Counted from the first letter of the stretch, positions 34,053 to 43,334 are shown. The stretch is DNA of 64,000 bases from an uncultured Eubacteriales bacterium (GCA_934546935.1 CAKTEH010000005.1:62001-126000), one strand, 5' to 3'. Made by a program: numbers and translations. Notes: generated by a model from the sequence alone, not told the origin.

Positions 34053-34468
34053 GATTCAAGCCCCCTCACGGTGATCTTACGGGTTTTTTCATCCACGGAT
34101 TCCAGTTCAACTGTTATTACCTGGGCATCAAGCGCATCTTCCACCCTTTCGCTCCATTCCACAACACAGATCCCCCCGCGAGCCAGATAATCCTCCCAGC
34201 CGATGCCATACAAATCTTCCATCCCGGAGAGGCGGTACATGTCAAAATGGAAAACCGGTGGTACACATAAGTATTCGTTTACGATGGTAAAAGTCGGGCT
34301 GGTAACACGGCCGGTATATCCAAACGCACGCGCAAGGCCACGTACAAAGACAGTCTTCCCCGCACCCATTTCCCCGCGCATGGCAACAACCGACCCCGGC
34401 GCCAGCGCCTGCGCCACGCGCGCGCCAACTGCCTCCGTCTCAGCCTCTGAATGCGTAAGAAATTCCAT
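34049..34468 (-). CDS. tsaE: tRNA threonylcarbamoyladenosine biosynthesis ATPase TsaE
   Basis: A 139-residue P-loop protein of the normal size. Walker A is GEMGAGKT (about 32-39), followed by VTSPTFTIVNEY and the HFDMYRL segment with the conserved Asp. The terminal IVVEWSERV-like element reads ICVVEWSERVED. TsaE hydrolyses ATP to reset the TsaB-TsaD complex in t6A synthesis. It starts two bases after the YnbB-type lyase stop and overlaps tsaB by four bases. Confidence 0.95.
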   Translation of the reverse strand: MEFLTHSEAETEAVGARVAQALAPGSVVAMRGEMGAGKTVFVRGLARAFGYTGRVTSPTFTIVNEYLCVPPVFHFDMYRLSGMEDLYGIGWEDYLARGGICVVEWSERVEDALDAQVITVELESVDEKTRKITVRGLES

Positions 34469-34470
34469 CC

Positions 34471-35718
34471 CTATTCCACCCCATCCTTAATCAGCCTGGC
34501 TGCGCGCAGGATACCCAGCTTTCCGGATTCATAGGTCAACCCGCCCTGCATATAGGCCGTATACGGTTCGCGCATCGGCGCATCACAGGACAGCTCAATT
34601 GAAGCGCCCTGGATAAACGCACCGGCCGCCATGACAATGGGGCAGTCATACCCGGGCATGTCCCAAGGCTCCGGCGTTACATAAGCATCCACCGGCGCGC
34701 CGGACTGGATGCCGCGGCAGAATTTCAAAAGCGGCCCGGGGCTGCCGAAGCAGATCGTCTGGATGATATCGTGCCGGACCTCCAGCGGCTTGGGATCGAC
34801 GGAAAAACCAAGCTTTTCTAATAACGCCGCGCCAAAATGCGCGGTTTTCAGCGCCTGCGCGGTCGTATGCGGCGCCATGAAAAACCCCTGATACAACGCA
34901 CGGTTTGTGCCATTGGTCGCGCCGCATTCCCGTCCAATGCCGGGCACAGTCATGCGCGCGGCACAGCGTTCAATATACGCCCGGCTCCCTGCAATATACG
35001 CACCGCCGGGGGCAAGCCCGCCGCCGGGGTTCTTTATCAGCGAACCGACGACGGCGTCCGCGCCATGCTGGGTCGGCTCGGTTTTTTCCACAAATTCCCC
35101 ATAACAGTTGTCCACGACGATATATGCCTGCGGATTGACTTCGCGCACAGTCCGGCAAAGCGCGCCGATTTGCGAGCAGGACAGCGAAACCCGGTCGGCA
35201 TATCCCCGGGAGCGCTGGATCAGCACCGCCCCGACACGCGCATCCGCACAGGCACGGCGGATCGCAGCAGTATCCGGTTCCCGCCCGGCAAGCGGGACAA
35301 CCTCGGTCTCTACGCCCCATGCGGCAAGCGAGCCAAAACGCGGCTGGTCAATACCGATTACCTGAATCATAGTATCATAGGGCATTCCGACAGCGCAGAC
35401 CAGCTTCTGTCCCGGTTCCAGCGCGCCAAACAGCGCCGTACCGATGGCATGCGTGCCATTGACAAACTGCATGCGCACCAATGCATCCTGCGTGCCGAAC
35501 ACATCGGCGTAAATCCGTTCCAGATCGTCGCGCCCGCGGTCATCATAGCCATAGCCGGTTGTCCCTGAAAAATGACCTTCGCTGACACGGTGGCGGGCGA
35601 AGGCAGCGAGCACCTTGTTGGTATTATACAGCGCAGTTTCGTCGATTTCAGCAAAACGCGCGGCAAGCTGCGTCTCCGCTTCGGCGGCAAGCGTCAGCAT
35701 TTTCGCATCCAAATCCAT
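34471..35718 (-). CDS. PLP-dependent methionine gamma-lyase family protein (YnbB, 'aluminium resistance')
   Basis: A 415-residue fold-type-I PLP enzyme of the Met_gamma_lyase/YnbB family: EGHFSGTTGYGYDDRGRD near the N-terminus, the FVNGTHAI segment, IVVDNCYGEF with the PLP-contacting Asp, and the Schiff-base lysine in GSLIKNPGGGLAP. It is conserved across Firmicutes, where it often sits near miaA and hfq; its true substrate remains unsettled. Cytoplasmic. ATG 35718 has GAGG eight bases upstream and was preferred over ATG 35748. It is in the operon between a GNAT and tsaE, not near the miaA at 62.8 kb. Confidence 0.9.
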   Translation of the reverse strand: MDLDAKMLTLAAEAETQLAARFAEIDETALYNTNKVLAAFARHRVSEGHFSGTTGYGYDDRGRDDLERIYADVFGTQDALVRMQFVNGTHAIGTALFGALEPGQKLVCAVGMPYDTMIQVIGIDQPRFGSLAAWGVETEVVPLAGREPDTAAIRRACADARVGAVLIQRSRGYADRVSLSCSQIGALCRTVREVNPQAYIVVDNCYGEFVEKTEPTQHGADAVVGSLIKNPGGGLAPGGAYIAGSRAYIERCAARMTVPGIGRECGATNGTNRALYQGFFMAPHTTAQALKTAHFGAALLEKLGFSVDPKPLEVRHDIIQTICFGSPGPLLKFCRGIQSGAPVDAYVTPEPWDMPGYDCPIVMAAGAFIQGASIELSCDAPMREPYTAYMQGGLTYESGKLGILRAARLIKDGVE

Positions 35719-35744
35719 GGTATTTTCCTCATTGCATCGTAAAA

Positions 35745-36203
35745 TCATAATCGTGTTTCATATATCCGGGAACGTTCGCCCCAGGGATGGTATCCTTCGC
35801 CAATACAGGCGAAACCATAATGCTCATAATAACCGATGTGATCGGTGCATAAGTAAAGGCTTTGAAATCCTGCCTCCCGGCTGTCCGCCTTCGCCCGCTC
35901 AATTAACAGACGCCCATAGCCATGGCCGCGGCAGTCGGGTTCTATGTACAGCGCGCATAGCCAGGGGAACAGGTCCATCCGGCTGATAAAGTCGTTGGGG
36001 ATCAGCCCGGCGCATCCAATAATACGGGTATCCTGTACAAGAAGATACCACTGTGGAAGTTTCCAGACGGCTCCAGGCGTATGACGAATACAGTCCTCAT
36101 ATACCGGTATAGACGCCTCGCTTGCCCATTTGCTTTGAATATAGGCGATTGCCTGCGCACAGCATGAGGGCGCCTGCCGCACAGACAAGATGCGGGGCGT
36201 CAT
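35745..36203 (-). CDS. GNAT-family N-acetyltransferase
   Basis: A 152-residue single GNAT domain. The acetyl-CoA pyrophosphate loop is ALYIEPDCRGHGYGRLL (about 88-104), with the fourth conserved strand LYLCTDHIGYYEHYGF. The substrate is unknown; the short N-terminal helix region (YIQSKWASE) is typical of stand-alone amine or peptide acetyltransferases. Its start overlaps the aminotransferase stop by four bases (ATGA), so the two are translationally coupled. It could be a RimI-like protein acetyltransferase given tsaE and tsaB downstream, but the sequence does not show RimI-specific features. Confidence 0.8.
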   Translation of the reverse strand: MTPRILSVRQAPSCCAQAIAYIQSKWASEASIPVYEDCIRHTPGAVWKLPQWYLLVQDTRIIGCAGLIPNDFISRMDLFPWLCALYIEPDCRGHGYGRLLIERAKADSREAGFQSLYLCTDHIGYYEHYGFACIGEGYHPWGERSRIYETRL

Positions 36204-37393
36204 GTGCCTTCACCCGTATGCAGCATCCCGCTTTCCTCAATCAAACAGGCTGCACGGCGCATTTCGTCCTCACTGCGCACCAGGGCAATACGTACATGCC
36301 CCTCGCCCGCCGGCCCAAACGACGCGCCCGGCGTCAGCAAGACACCGGCCTCAGCAAGCAGCCGCTTACAGAATGCAGAAGAATCCGTATACCCGGCCGG
36401 AAGCTGCGCCCAGGCGAACATGGTTGCCTGGCTTTTCGGGATTTCCCAGCCGATTCTGGAAAATTCCCGGCACAGTACATCGCGCCGCGACTGGTACGCC
36501 TCCCGTGTCGCGGAAACCGCATTCTGGTCGCCGGAAATTGCAGCGGCGGCGGCAAGCTGGAAAGGGATAAACATCCCGTAATCACCGGATTTAATCTTTT
36601 TTACCCGTTCAATCAGCGCCCGGTTGCCCATGCAAAAACCGATGCGCGCACCAGCAAGACCATAGGTTTTCGATAATGAATTAATCTCCACCCCAACTTC
36701 GCGCGCGCCTTCATATTCCAAAAAGCTTCCTCCATACCGGCCATCAAAAACAAGGTCGGAATAAGCGTTGTCGGCCAGCACCCAGATATTATACCGCCGG
36801 GCAAACGCAATAAGCCTGCGGTAAAATTCAGGCGGCGCGACGGCAGCCGTAGGATTGTTGGGATAGTTAATAATGATCAGGCTGGCCTTTTGGGCAATTT
36901 CTTCTGGAATAGCGTCAAGATCGACAATATAGCCGTTTTCCGGTGTCATCGGCATGTAATAAATCTGCGCGCCTGCAAGCTTCGGCCCATCGACAAAAGC
37001 CGGATAACACGGATCCGGTACCAATACGATATCGCCTGGATCCACGACTGCCATTGGAATATCTGTAAAACCCTCCTGCGAGCCTGCAAGGGAAACGATT
37101 TCGCTGTCTGCGTCCAGCGCTACATTATAGCGGCGCGCATACCACGCGGCAACCGCATTTAGAAGCTGCGGATGATCCTTGATCGCATATACGTAATTTT
37201 CAGGTTTTGCCGCTTGCGAAAGCACAACGTCGATAATCTCCGCGGACGGCGGGATATTGGGGGCGCCGATGGAAAAGTCAATAACCTCCAAACCTTTTTT
37301 CAGACGCCCGGCTTTGATTGTTGCGAGCTGGACAAAAATACCCGTGTCAAAACGATCCATTCGTTTCGCAAATTTCACGCAAATTTCCTCCAT
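36200..37393 (-). CDS. Class I/II aminotransferase (DapL/aspartate-aminotransferase-like)
   Basis: A 397-residue PLP enzyme. It shows FSIGAPNIPP near the N-terminus, a YAIKDHPQLLNAVAAWY segment, DPCYPAFVDGPKLAGA, the cofactor Asn in INYPNNPTAAVA, DNAYSDLVF, and the Schiff-base lysine in INSLSKTYGLAGARIGF. A final Arg (HVRIALV) binds the substrate carboxylate. The layout resembles LL-diaminopimelate aminotransferases and related enzymes annotated as 'LL-DAP aminotransferase-like'; a branched or aromatic amino-acid role is equally possible. It is the first gene of the seven-gene minus-strand operon, driven by the promoter at 37450. Confidence 0.88.
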   Translation of the reverse strand: MEEICVKFAKRMDRFDTGIFVQLATIKAGRLKKGLEVIDFSIGAPNIPPSAEIIDVVLSQAAKPENYVYAIKDHPQLLNAVAAWYARRYNVALDADSEIVSLAGSQEGFTDIPMAVVDPGDIVLVPDPCYPAFVDGPKLAGAQIYYMPMTPENGYIVDLDAIPEEIAQKASLIIINYPNNPTAAVAPPEFYRRLIAFARRYNIWVLADNAYSDLVFDGRYGGSFLEYEGAREVGVEINSLSKTYGLAGARIGFCMGNRALIERVKKIKSGDYGMFIPFQLAAAAAISGDQNAVSATREAYQSRRDVLCREFSRIGWEIPKSQATMFAWAQLPAGYTDSSAFCKRLLAEAGVLLTPGASFGPAGEGHVRIALVRSEDEMRRAACLIEESGMLHTGEGT

Positions 37394-37449
37394 TTATCCT
37401 ATGAACCGGCAAATACACACAAATTGCCTCACATAATTCCCTAACTTAT

Positions 37450-37478
37450 AGTATATGATAATTTTACGCTTTTGTAAA
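37450..37478 (-). promoter_or_regulatory. Promoter of the aminotransferase-tsaE-tsaB operon
   Basis: Minus-strand -35 TTTACA (37473-37478), a 17-base spacer and -10 TATACT (37450-37455), about 60 bases before the start codon. Confidence 0.6.
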
Positions 37479-37528
37479 GGCTGCCTGCAATAATTGCGGC
37501 GGCCCATATTCATGCTCAAGGTTAGAAG

Positions 37529-39337
37529 GTGATTTTTCTGTCAAACTCCAAACGGATCCGAACAGCCCGAATCTGCGCACTTTTGCTTATCCTTTCCAGC
37601 TTGATCCCCGCCGCAGGTCCGGCCGGCGCAGCGTATATCCGTTATGTTGAATTTAACCCAACGCTCCCCGTCCTGGAACAAGCGATGGAGTACGATATTG
37701 CTTCCCACACGGATGAAAACGCTATAGAGGTCAGCTGGATTGACCTGCTTGCCTATGCGGCTGCAAAAAGCGGGGGATATTTTGAGAAAAAGCGCTGCGC
37801 TGCTGTCGACGAACTGTACAGCTGCCTCAGCACAGGGGAAACGCTCGACGCCATCACCGGAAATATGGAATATTTTTCCTATTATCAGAAAGCTTACGGA
37901 GCGGTTTTGAAGGAATTCCTCGGCTGGCATACTATTGAGGTCTGGGACGATACGCCGCAGGGCCGGCATACTGAACGCCGCTACGGCCTACAGGCGTTTT
38001 GCCCCATCGCCCGTGGCTATGGTTTTTCCCATTATGAGGATTTCGGGGCTTCGCGCAGCTACGGCTACCGCCGGCCCCATCTAGGCAACGACCTGCTCGG
38101 CGCCATCGGCACGCCGGTCATTGCGGTGGAAGGCGGCGTCGTTGAAGCGCTGGGCTGGAACAGGTACGGCGGATGGCGTATTGGGATCCGCAGTTTCGAC
38201 GGCCAACGTTACTACTATTATGCACATCTGCGTTCGAAGCATCCTTATCATGCCGGTCTTGATGAAGGCAGCATTGTATCCGCCGGCGACGTGATTGGAT
38301 ATTTGGGTATGACCGGATACAGTACGCAGGAAGGCGCCAACAATATCCAGACGCCCCATCTGCATTTCGGCCTGCAGCTGATCTTTGACGAAGTGCAGAA
38401 AGACGGCGTCAACCAGATCTGGGTAGACGTCTATGCGCTGACCGAACTCCTGACAAAAAACAGCTGCGCTGTTGAAAAAACAGAAGACGGGGAATACCGG
38501 CGCATTTATAACTTTGCCGACCGCTCCTGTACGCAATCCGCTGACGCCGTATTTGCACCGGGGACAGGCATGTTTCCCTGCATAAGCGAACAGGCGCACC
38601 CTTCAGGCGCCGGGGAAGAACTTGAGCAGGGCTATGACCTGCCCGTCATCATGTACCATTCCCTGATCCCCGATCCCAGCCGCTATGGCAAATATGTCAT
38701 CCCTCCCTCGCTTTTGGAACAGGATCTTGCCTACCTGCAGGCGCACGGCTATACGGCCGTAAGCTCCCGGGAACTTCTTGCCTATACAGACCACGGTCTT
38801 CCTCTCCCAGAAAAGCCGGTGCTCCTTAGCTTCGACGACGGATATTACAACAACTATCAGTACCTGCCCGAACTTCTGGAGAAATATCAGATGTCTGCCG
38901 TTGTCGCACCGGTCGGCTATTTTACAGACATTTATACAAAAACAGATGATAAAAGCATCTACTACGGCATCGCAAACTGGCCTGAACTCGCAGAAATGCT
39001 GCAATGCCCCTATATTGAGCTTGCCAACCACTCTTATGACCAGCATGCCGACGGAAAGTTGCTGCAGGGAGAGGCTTTTGTAGAAGACGTCGGAAAAATG
39101 CAGGGCCTGATGCTTGCAAACCTTGGACGCGCCGCCACCATTTACGCCTATCCCTATGGGCGCATGCCGAAAAACGGCGATGAGCTGGTCCGCAGAAACG
39201 GCATCCGTATTACGTTATCATGTATTGAAAAGCACAACTGGATTACGCAGGATCCGGAGACGCTGTTCGGCCTGGGCCGTTACAACCGGCCTTATGGCAT
39301 CTCTACAGAAGAATTCATGAAGCGCGTACTGTCCTGA
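37529..39337 (+). CDS. Secreted M23 peptidase / NodB deacetylase fusion
   Basis: A 602-residue protein with a signal peptide (about 1-34). The first domain (about 150-310) is an M23/LytM endopeptidase: HLGND (His184, Asp188), YYAHLRS and HLHFG (His277, His279), so all zinc ligands and the catalytic His are present. The second (about 370-600) is a polysaccharide deacetylase of NodB type: MYHSL, SFDDGY (Asp436, Asp437) and HSYDQH (His501, His506), with YPYGR. One chain could cleave peptide crosslinks and deacetylate glycans of peptidoglycan. The start is GTG 37529 with AAGG upstream. It lies alone between a divergent operon and a GNAT pair. SpoIIQ/SpoIID-like spore roles are possible; no promoter specificity is evident. 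Confidence 0.88.
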   Translation: MIFLSNSKRIRTARICALLLILSSLIPAAGPAGAAYIRYVEFNPTLPVLEQAMEYDIASHTDENAIEVSWIDLLAYAAAKSGGYFEKKRCAAVDELYSCLSTGETLDAITGNMEYFSYYQKAYGAVLKEFLGWHTIEVWDDTPQGRHTERRYGLQAFCPIARGYGFSHYEDFGASRSYGYRRPHLGNDLLGAIGTPVIAVEGGVVEALGWNRYGGWRIGIRSFDGQRYYYYAHLRSKHPYHAGLDEGSIVSAGDVIGYLGMTGYSTQEGANNIQTPHLHFGLQLIFDEVQKDGVNQIWVDVYALTELLTKNSCAVEKTEDGEYRRIYNFADRSCTQSADAVFAPGTGMFPCISEQAHPSGAGEELEQGYDLPVIMYHSLIPDPSRYGKYVIPPSLLEQDLAYLQAHGYTAVSSRELLAYTDHGLPLPEKPVLLSFDDGYYNNYQYLPELLEKYQMSAVVAPVGYFTDIYTKTDDKSIYYGIANWPELAEMLQCPYIELANHSYDQHADGKLLQGEAFVEDVGKMQGLMLANLGRAATIYAYPYGRMPKNGDELVRRNGIRITLSCIEKHNWITQDPETLFGLGRYNRPYGISTEEFMKRVLS

Positions 39338-39417
39338 AGCGCTTACAGGGCAGGTCTTGACAAAAATACCATACTATGATAGGATATCGGCAATTTCAAC
39401 CCTGTAAGGTGAATTTT

Positions 39418-39984
39418 ATGCAGCACAAAGGAACACAAGTGCTGGAAACACAACGGTTGATCCTGCGCTGTTTTCAGCCGGAGGACGCGCCGGATGTCTT
39501 GTTAAACTGGATGGGCCGGGCGGAAGCTGCGCGCCATACGAGTTGGCCTTTGCTTGAAAATATATTTGAAGCAGAATGCCTTGTTTCCGCCTGGTGCGCA
39601 GCGTATGAGGATCCGCATATCTACAACTGGGCAATTACCCGGAAAGGAGACGGCCATGCAATCGGGTTCATCCGCGCCGCCAATTTTTCCGACCGCCATG
39701 CGCGGTGCGAGCTTGATTACGCATTGGCACAGCAATACCGCAACGCAGGCTTTATGACCGAGGCGCTGCGCGGGGTAATCGATTTCCTTTTTTGTATGGT
39801 TGAATGCCATAAAATCTGTGGATACTGTGCCGCCCAGAATCCGGCTTCCGGACGGGTTATGGAAAAATGCGGTATGATTCAAGAGGGGTATCAGCGCGCA
39901 CAGTATAAAAACCGTGAAGGGGTTTATACTGATATGATCCTGTATGGAATTTTACAGGAGGATTACCTGAATGGCAAAGCATGA
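39418..39984 (+). CDS. GNAT-family N-acetyltransferase (RimJ/RimL-like)
   Basis: A 188-residue GNAT protein of the RimJ/RimL type: ETQRLILRCFQPEDAPDV at the N-terminus is the family opening. It then has GFIRAANFSDRHARCELDYAL, QYRNAGFMTEALRGVI in the acetyl-CoA loop position (with NAGFM replacing the usual G-x-G-x-A/G), and the CAAQNPASGRVMEKCGM helix with its conserved Asn-x-x-S. The target may be a ribosomal-protein or small-molecule amine. ATG 39418 has AAGGTG upstream. The next gene overlaps by 14 bases in another frame, indicating coupled translation. Confidence 0.85.
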   Translation: MQHKGTQVLETQRLILRCFQPEDAPDVLLNWMGRAEAARHTSWPLLENIFEAECLVSAWCAAYEDPHIYNWAITRKGDGHAIGFIRAANFSDRHARCELDYALAQQYRNAGFMTEALRGVIDFLFCMVECHKICGYCAAQNPASGRVMEKCGMIQEGYQRAQYKNREGVYTDMILYGILQEDYLNGKA

Positions 39985-40309
39985 ATTTGGGATACTTCCC
40001 GCCGGGCAGCCAAAGCATGGGCAGCGGTTTGACGGCTATGAGCCCGCGCTGTATGGCTGCATTTCCATTGATGACGAGCTGATTGAACCGCTTCTTCAGG
40101 CGTTTATGGCTTTTCCCACCTATTCGCACACTGTGGACATCCCGTCCCAAGGCCTGGTGTACTGCGGTGTCACATTGATCCCGCCGGAAAGTCTTAAGCA
40201 ATTCTCCACCATCTTGGATGCGCAAAAAAATCCGGGTTATTCCACGCTTCTCTCGCTCATCGCCTGCGCCCGGGGAAAAAAGCGCTATCTGATCCACTAC
40301 GGCCTGTAA
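39971..40309 (+). CDS. Conserved hypothetical protein, 112 aa
   Basis: The function is unrecognised. The protein is soluble, mixed alpha/beta in character, with KHEFGILPAG, YGCISIDDELIEPLL and PSQGLVYCGVTLIPPES as its distinctive segments. The lone Cys are not in a metal pattern. AGGAGG lies just upstream of ATG 39971, and the start overlaps the GNAT stop by 14 bases, so it is made with that acetyltransferase and may modify its activity or share a substrate. A terminator begins at its stop codon. Confidence 0.75.
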   Translation: MAKHEFGILPAGQPKHGQRFDGYEPALYGCISIDDELIEPLLQAFMAFPTYSHTVDIPSQGLVYCGVTLIPPESLKQFSTILDAQKNPGYSTLLSLIACARGKKRYLIHYGL

Positions 40310-40346
40310 AACCGCCGCCTGGGCAAAGTCCGGACGGCGGTTTTTT
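40308..40346 (+). terminator. Intrinsic terminator
   Basis: A 10-bp stem AAAACCGCCG/CGGCGGTTTT is followed by six T in total. The 17-base loop can pair internally. Confidence 0.75.
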
Positions 40347-40376
40347 AGAAGTTTTTACAAGTTTTGTTTCCTTTTG

Positions 40377-40405
40377 TTGTACCGCAGCACATTTCGTGGT
40401 ATAAT
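40377..40405 (+). promoter_or_regulatory. Extended -10 promoter of the DUF4173-like gene
   Basis: -35 TTGTAC (40377-40382), a 17-base spacer and -10 TATAAT (40400-40405), with TGG immediately before it. Confidence 0.55.
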
Positions 40406-40438
40406 ACGCACAACTTCCCGAATAAGGAGCGGCATAGT

Positions 40439-41950
40439 ATGGATAACCTCAATCCCGGCCAGGCCCAGAGCCGGTTTGTTTCCGATTCGGTCGATGTATG
40501 GCTGATCTTTCCAAGCGCAACACTTTCCCTGCTTGCAATTGTCCTGTTCATACCCCTCGAGCTCGGCGTGAATGTCCCGGCCTTTATTTTTGCCGTCTAC
40601 ATTGCCGTATTTTCCTATCAGGGACGGGCCGGAAGCGAATCGGACCGCGGTTCGATTTACCTTCTACTCATTGTCCTTGTCGCATCGCTCCCCTTTCTTT
40701 TGTATGATACCTCCCCATTCCGGATCCTGCAATTCGTGCTCCTGATTTTTTTTGCTCTGTTCCAGGTCTTTACCATGTATGGCTGCCGGTATTATAAACG
40801 CCTGTTTTCAGAAAACTGGCTGTTTGACGCATGCAACGCCGTAATCTTCATGCCTTTTGCCAACTTCGACGCACTGATCCGTGTGCTGCATGCCGCGCCG
40901 AAGCGGCAGGGAAAGCTTTACGCCGCCGGCCTGGCGGTTTCCGGTATGGTTGCCGCGCCCGCACTTACAATTTTCCTTTCCGGCGCGGGACGGAAAAGCC
41001 CCGCAGACTGTATATGGGCAGGCGCCGGCGGAATTTTGTTTTTCATCCTGTTTACCGCCTATCTTTACGGCTTTCTGTATGGCTGCCGGCATGCACGGCG
41101 TACGCACATCCTGAAAAAGCCGGACAGCAGACGGCTTAAACGTATACCAGCGCCTTTTATCGTCGCTATCCTGTCGCTGCTGTGTATCGGCTGCACAGTA
41201 TATATCGCAGCACAGGCACTCTATTTAGTGCCTGCATTGTCCGGGCAGCTTGAAGACGCAGAGCTTGCCGAATATGCACGGCGCGGATTTCTCGAGCTGT
41301 GCGGTGTGGTATTGCTCAACCTGGCAGCAACGGCATTCGCGGCGGTGTTTACACGTACACCGGAAAAGAAAACGCAAGCGGTAAATGGGCAGGTTCCCCG
41401 GCGTACGCCAAGCGCTTCACCCGCCGTGCTTACCTGTATTGTTGCGTTGTGCGTACTGTCCATCCTGCTGGTCGTAGCAGCATTTCTCAAAATGCTGCTG
41501 TATATGCGCGCTTATGGCCTGACTGCCAACCGCCTGATCACTTCCTGGTTCATGCTCGGGCTTGCGCTGGTGTGTATCATCATCATTGCACGGGCTTTTT
41601 CCCCCCGCGTCCGGCTGATCCGTTCAATCAGCATCGCGGCTGTCGCCATGTTCCTGCTGCTTTGCTTTGCCGACTGCGACTACCTGGCCTTATCCTACAA
41701 CCGCACTGCTTATGTAAACGGCCAGCTTCCGGGCTTTGATATTGATATGCTCTATGACTGCGGCGATTCTATCGTTCCGGTTATGATTGAGGTTTATGAA
41801 AATTCTTCCGGACAGGTACGGGAAGATGCCTACCGGTTTTTAGAGCACTACCGCCTGTCCTATGACGGCTCGCTTGGGGCAGTGCGAAGTTTCAATATTG
41901 CAAGCTATAACGCACACAATAAATATACACAATGGGCCGGGGAAAATTAA
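40439..41950 (+). CDS. Polytopic membrane protein, DUF4173/DUF4153-like
   Basis: A 503-residue protein with about ten hydrophobic segments. The C-terminal part has FLKMLLYMRAYGLTANRLITSWFM, the Y-x-x-x-x-G-L-T-x-x-R pattern of DUF4173/DUF4153 membrane proteins. A soluble extracytoplasmic-looking tail of about 80 residues follows the last helix (Asp-rich, CADCDYLALSYNR at its edge). The function of the family is unknown. An internal TPEKKTQAVNGQ loop is cytoplasmic by charge. Single-gene unit with its own promoter and terminator; ATG 40439 has AAGGAG nine bases upstream. Confidence 0.7.
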   Translation: MDNLNPGQAQSRFVSDSVDVWLIFPSATLSLLAIVLFIPLELGVNVPAFIFAVYIAVFSYQGRAGSESDRGSIYLLLIVLVASLPFLLYDTSPFRILQFVLLIFFALFQVFTMYGCRYYKRLFSENWLFDACNAVIFMPFANFDALIRVLHAAPKRQGKLYAAGLAVSGMVAAPALTIFLSGAGRKSPADCIWAGAGGILFFILFTAYLYGFLYGCRHARRTHILKKPDSRRLKRIPAPFIVAILSLLCIGCTVYIAAQALYLVPALSGQLEDAELAEYARRGFLELCGVVLLNLAATAFAAVFTRTPEKKTQAVNGQVPRRTPSASPAVLTCIVALCVLSILLVVAAFLKMLLYMRAYGLTANRLITSWFMLGLALVCIIIIARAFSPRVRLIRSISIAAVAMFLLLCFADCDYLALSYNRTAYVNGQLPGFDIDMLYDCGDSIVPVMIEVYENSSGQVREDAYRFLEHYRLSYDGSLGAVRSFNIASYNAHNKYTQWAGEN

Positions 41951-41956
41951 AATACA

Positions 41957-41993
41957 AAACGCGCGGCACATCTAGTCCCTGTGCCGCGCGTTT
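41957..41993. terminator. Bidirectional terminator
   Basis: A 14-bp stem AAACGCGCGGCACA/TGTGCCGCGCGTTT with a nine-base loop, between convergent genes. Confidence 0.85.
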
Positions 41994-42026
41994 CTTGGTA
42001 TCCCAAAATCCACAAAAGGAAAAGCA

Positions 42027-43334
42027 TTATATCAATTTTCCCAGGAGCGCTTCACGCGTATTCGGACATTTCCCATCGATGACAAGCATTAAAAGCTCAT
42101 CGAGCTTTGCACCCAACGCCGGGCCCGCATAGCCGCGTTCCCGTAGATCATCGCCGTTGACGGCAAGCGTAGAAAGCATATAGCAGTCCCCGCGTTCAAG
42201 GATCTTACGAGTCAGCGCGTGTGCAGCGTCCACTCTTTCCAATGCCTGCCGGATATCCAAAGCTGCCTGGGGATCATACGCACATTTGCGCAGCTGATAC
42301 AAGTCAAACAGCGTCCCTGCGCCCAGCCGGTGCAGGGCACGCCGGATCTGGCATTCTTCCGGCTCCGGAACAACTGTATGGTTTGCAATTAAAGCTACCG
42401 TCTCATGCAGTGCCGCATTATCCAGCTTCATGCGGCGCAGCATATGTTCCGCCATACGCGCGCCGGTTTCTGCATGGCCGGGATCGCTTACACCGGTTTT
42501 CCGGCAATAAGGTTTCCCGATATCCCGAAGCAGCGCAGCCAAGCGTACGTTAAATTTTTTTGGTGCGCGGTCAACTGAGTGTGCGCAATGCGTCCATATA
42601 TCCTCTGTGCTGCCATCACAGTAAGGAAAACCAATTAAAGCCCTGCATTCCGGCATTATCTGCACAAAAATTTCCTGATAGCGGATCAAAACCTCGCCTG
42701 CACTCTGCCCAAGCAGGAGCCGGCGCAGCTCGGAAAGCTTTCTTTCCTGAGAAACCGCATCTAGGTTTTCCTTAAGCGCCAACGCTGCGTCAACCGTATC
42801 CGGATCAATTTCAAAGCCCAATTCAGAAGCAAAACGCAGCGCGCGCATAATCCGCAGCGCATCTTCCGAAAAACGCCGGTTTGGGTCGCCGACACAACGG
42901 ATCAGCCCCCGGCGCAGGTCTGCACGCCCGCTGTACAGATCAATCAGGCCGTCCTTCTGCGAATAAGCCATCGCATTAATGGTAAAATCCCGACGGGACA
43001 GGTCGCTTTCAATCGAGCGGGTGAAGGAAACGCTTTCCGGCCTACGCATATCCTTATACTCCCCGTCGCAGCGGCAGGCTGTTACTTCAAAGCAGTCGTC
43101 TTCCGCCACCACCGTCACTGTGCCATGCCGGATCCCGGTCAAAATCACGCACAGCCCGTCAAGTGCGCGCACAATTTCTTCCGGATCAGCCCCAGCAGCA
43201 ATATCCCAATCGTTGGGAATCCGGTGGCGAAGCATATCGCGCACACAGCCCCCGACCAGCCAGGAACGGATCCCGGCTTCAGAAAGCTTATCCATAATCA
43301 TACGGGCGCCTTCCGGCATCCGTATATTCAACAT
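42027..43334 (-). CDS. cca: CCA-adding tRNA nucleotidyltransferase
   Basis: A 435-residue class-II nucleotidyltransferase. It shows LVGGCVRDMLRHRIPNDWDIA (GG..RD and the catalytic DWD), SRRDFTINAMAY, the RFSEDALRIMRALRFA neck motif, and an HD-type domain with LRDIGKP and GHAETGA. The HD-like region suggests phosphohydrolase relatedness as in many Clostridia. It builds or repairs the tRNA 3' CCA end. The start is ATG 43334 with GAGGGGAT upstream; longer in-frame starts would put the N-terminus inside the promoter. It is monocistronic, with a promoter at 43372 and a terminator at 41957. Confidence 0.93.
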   Translation of the reverse strand: MLNIRMPEGARMIMDKLSEAGIRSWLVGGCVRDMLRHRIPNDWDIAAGADPEEIVRALDGLCVILTGIRHGTVTVVAEDDCFEVTACRCDGEYKDMRRPESVSFTRSIESDLSRRDFTINAMAYSQKDGLIDLYSGRADLRRGLIRCVGDPNRRFSEDALRIMRALRFASELGFEIDPDTVDAALALKENLDAVSQERKLSELRRLLLGQSAGEVLIRYQEIFVQIMPECRALIGFPYCDGSTEDIWTHCAHSVDRAPKKFNVRLAALLRDIGKPYCRKTGVSDPGHAETGARMAEHMLRRMKLDNAALHETVALIANHTVVPEPEECQIRRALHRLGAGTLFDLYQLRKCAYDPQAALDIRQALERVDAAHALTRKILERGDCYMLSTLAVNGDDLRERGYAGPALGAKLDELLMLVIDGKCPNTREALLGKLI

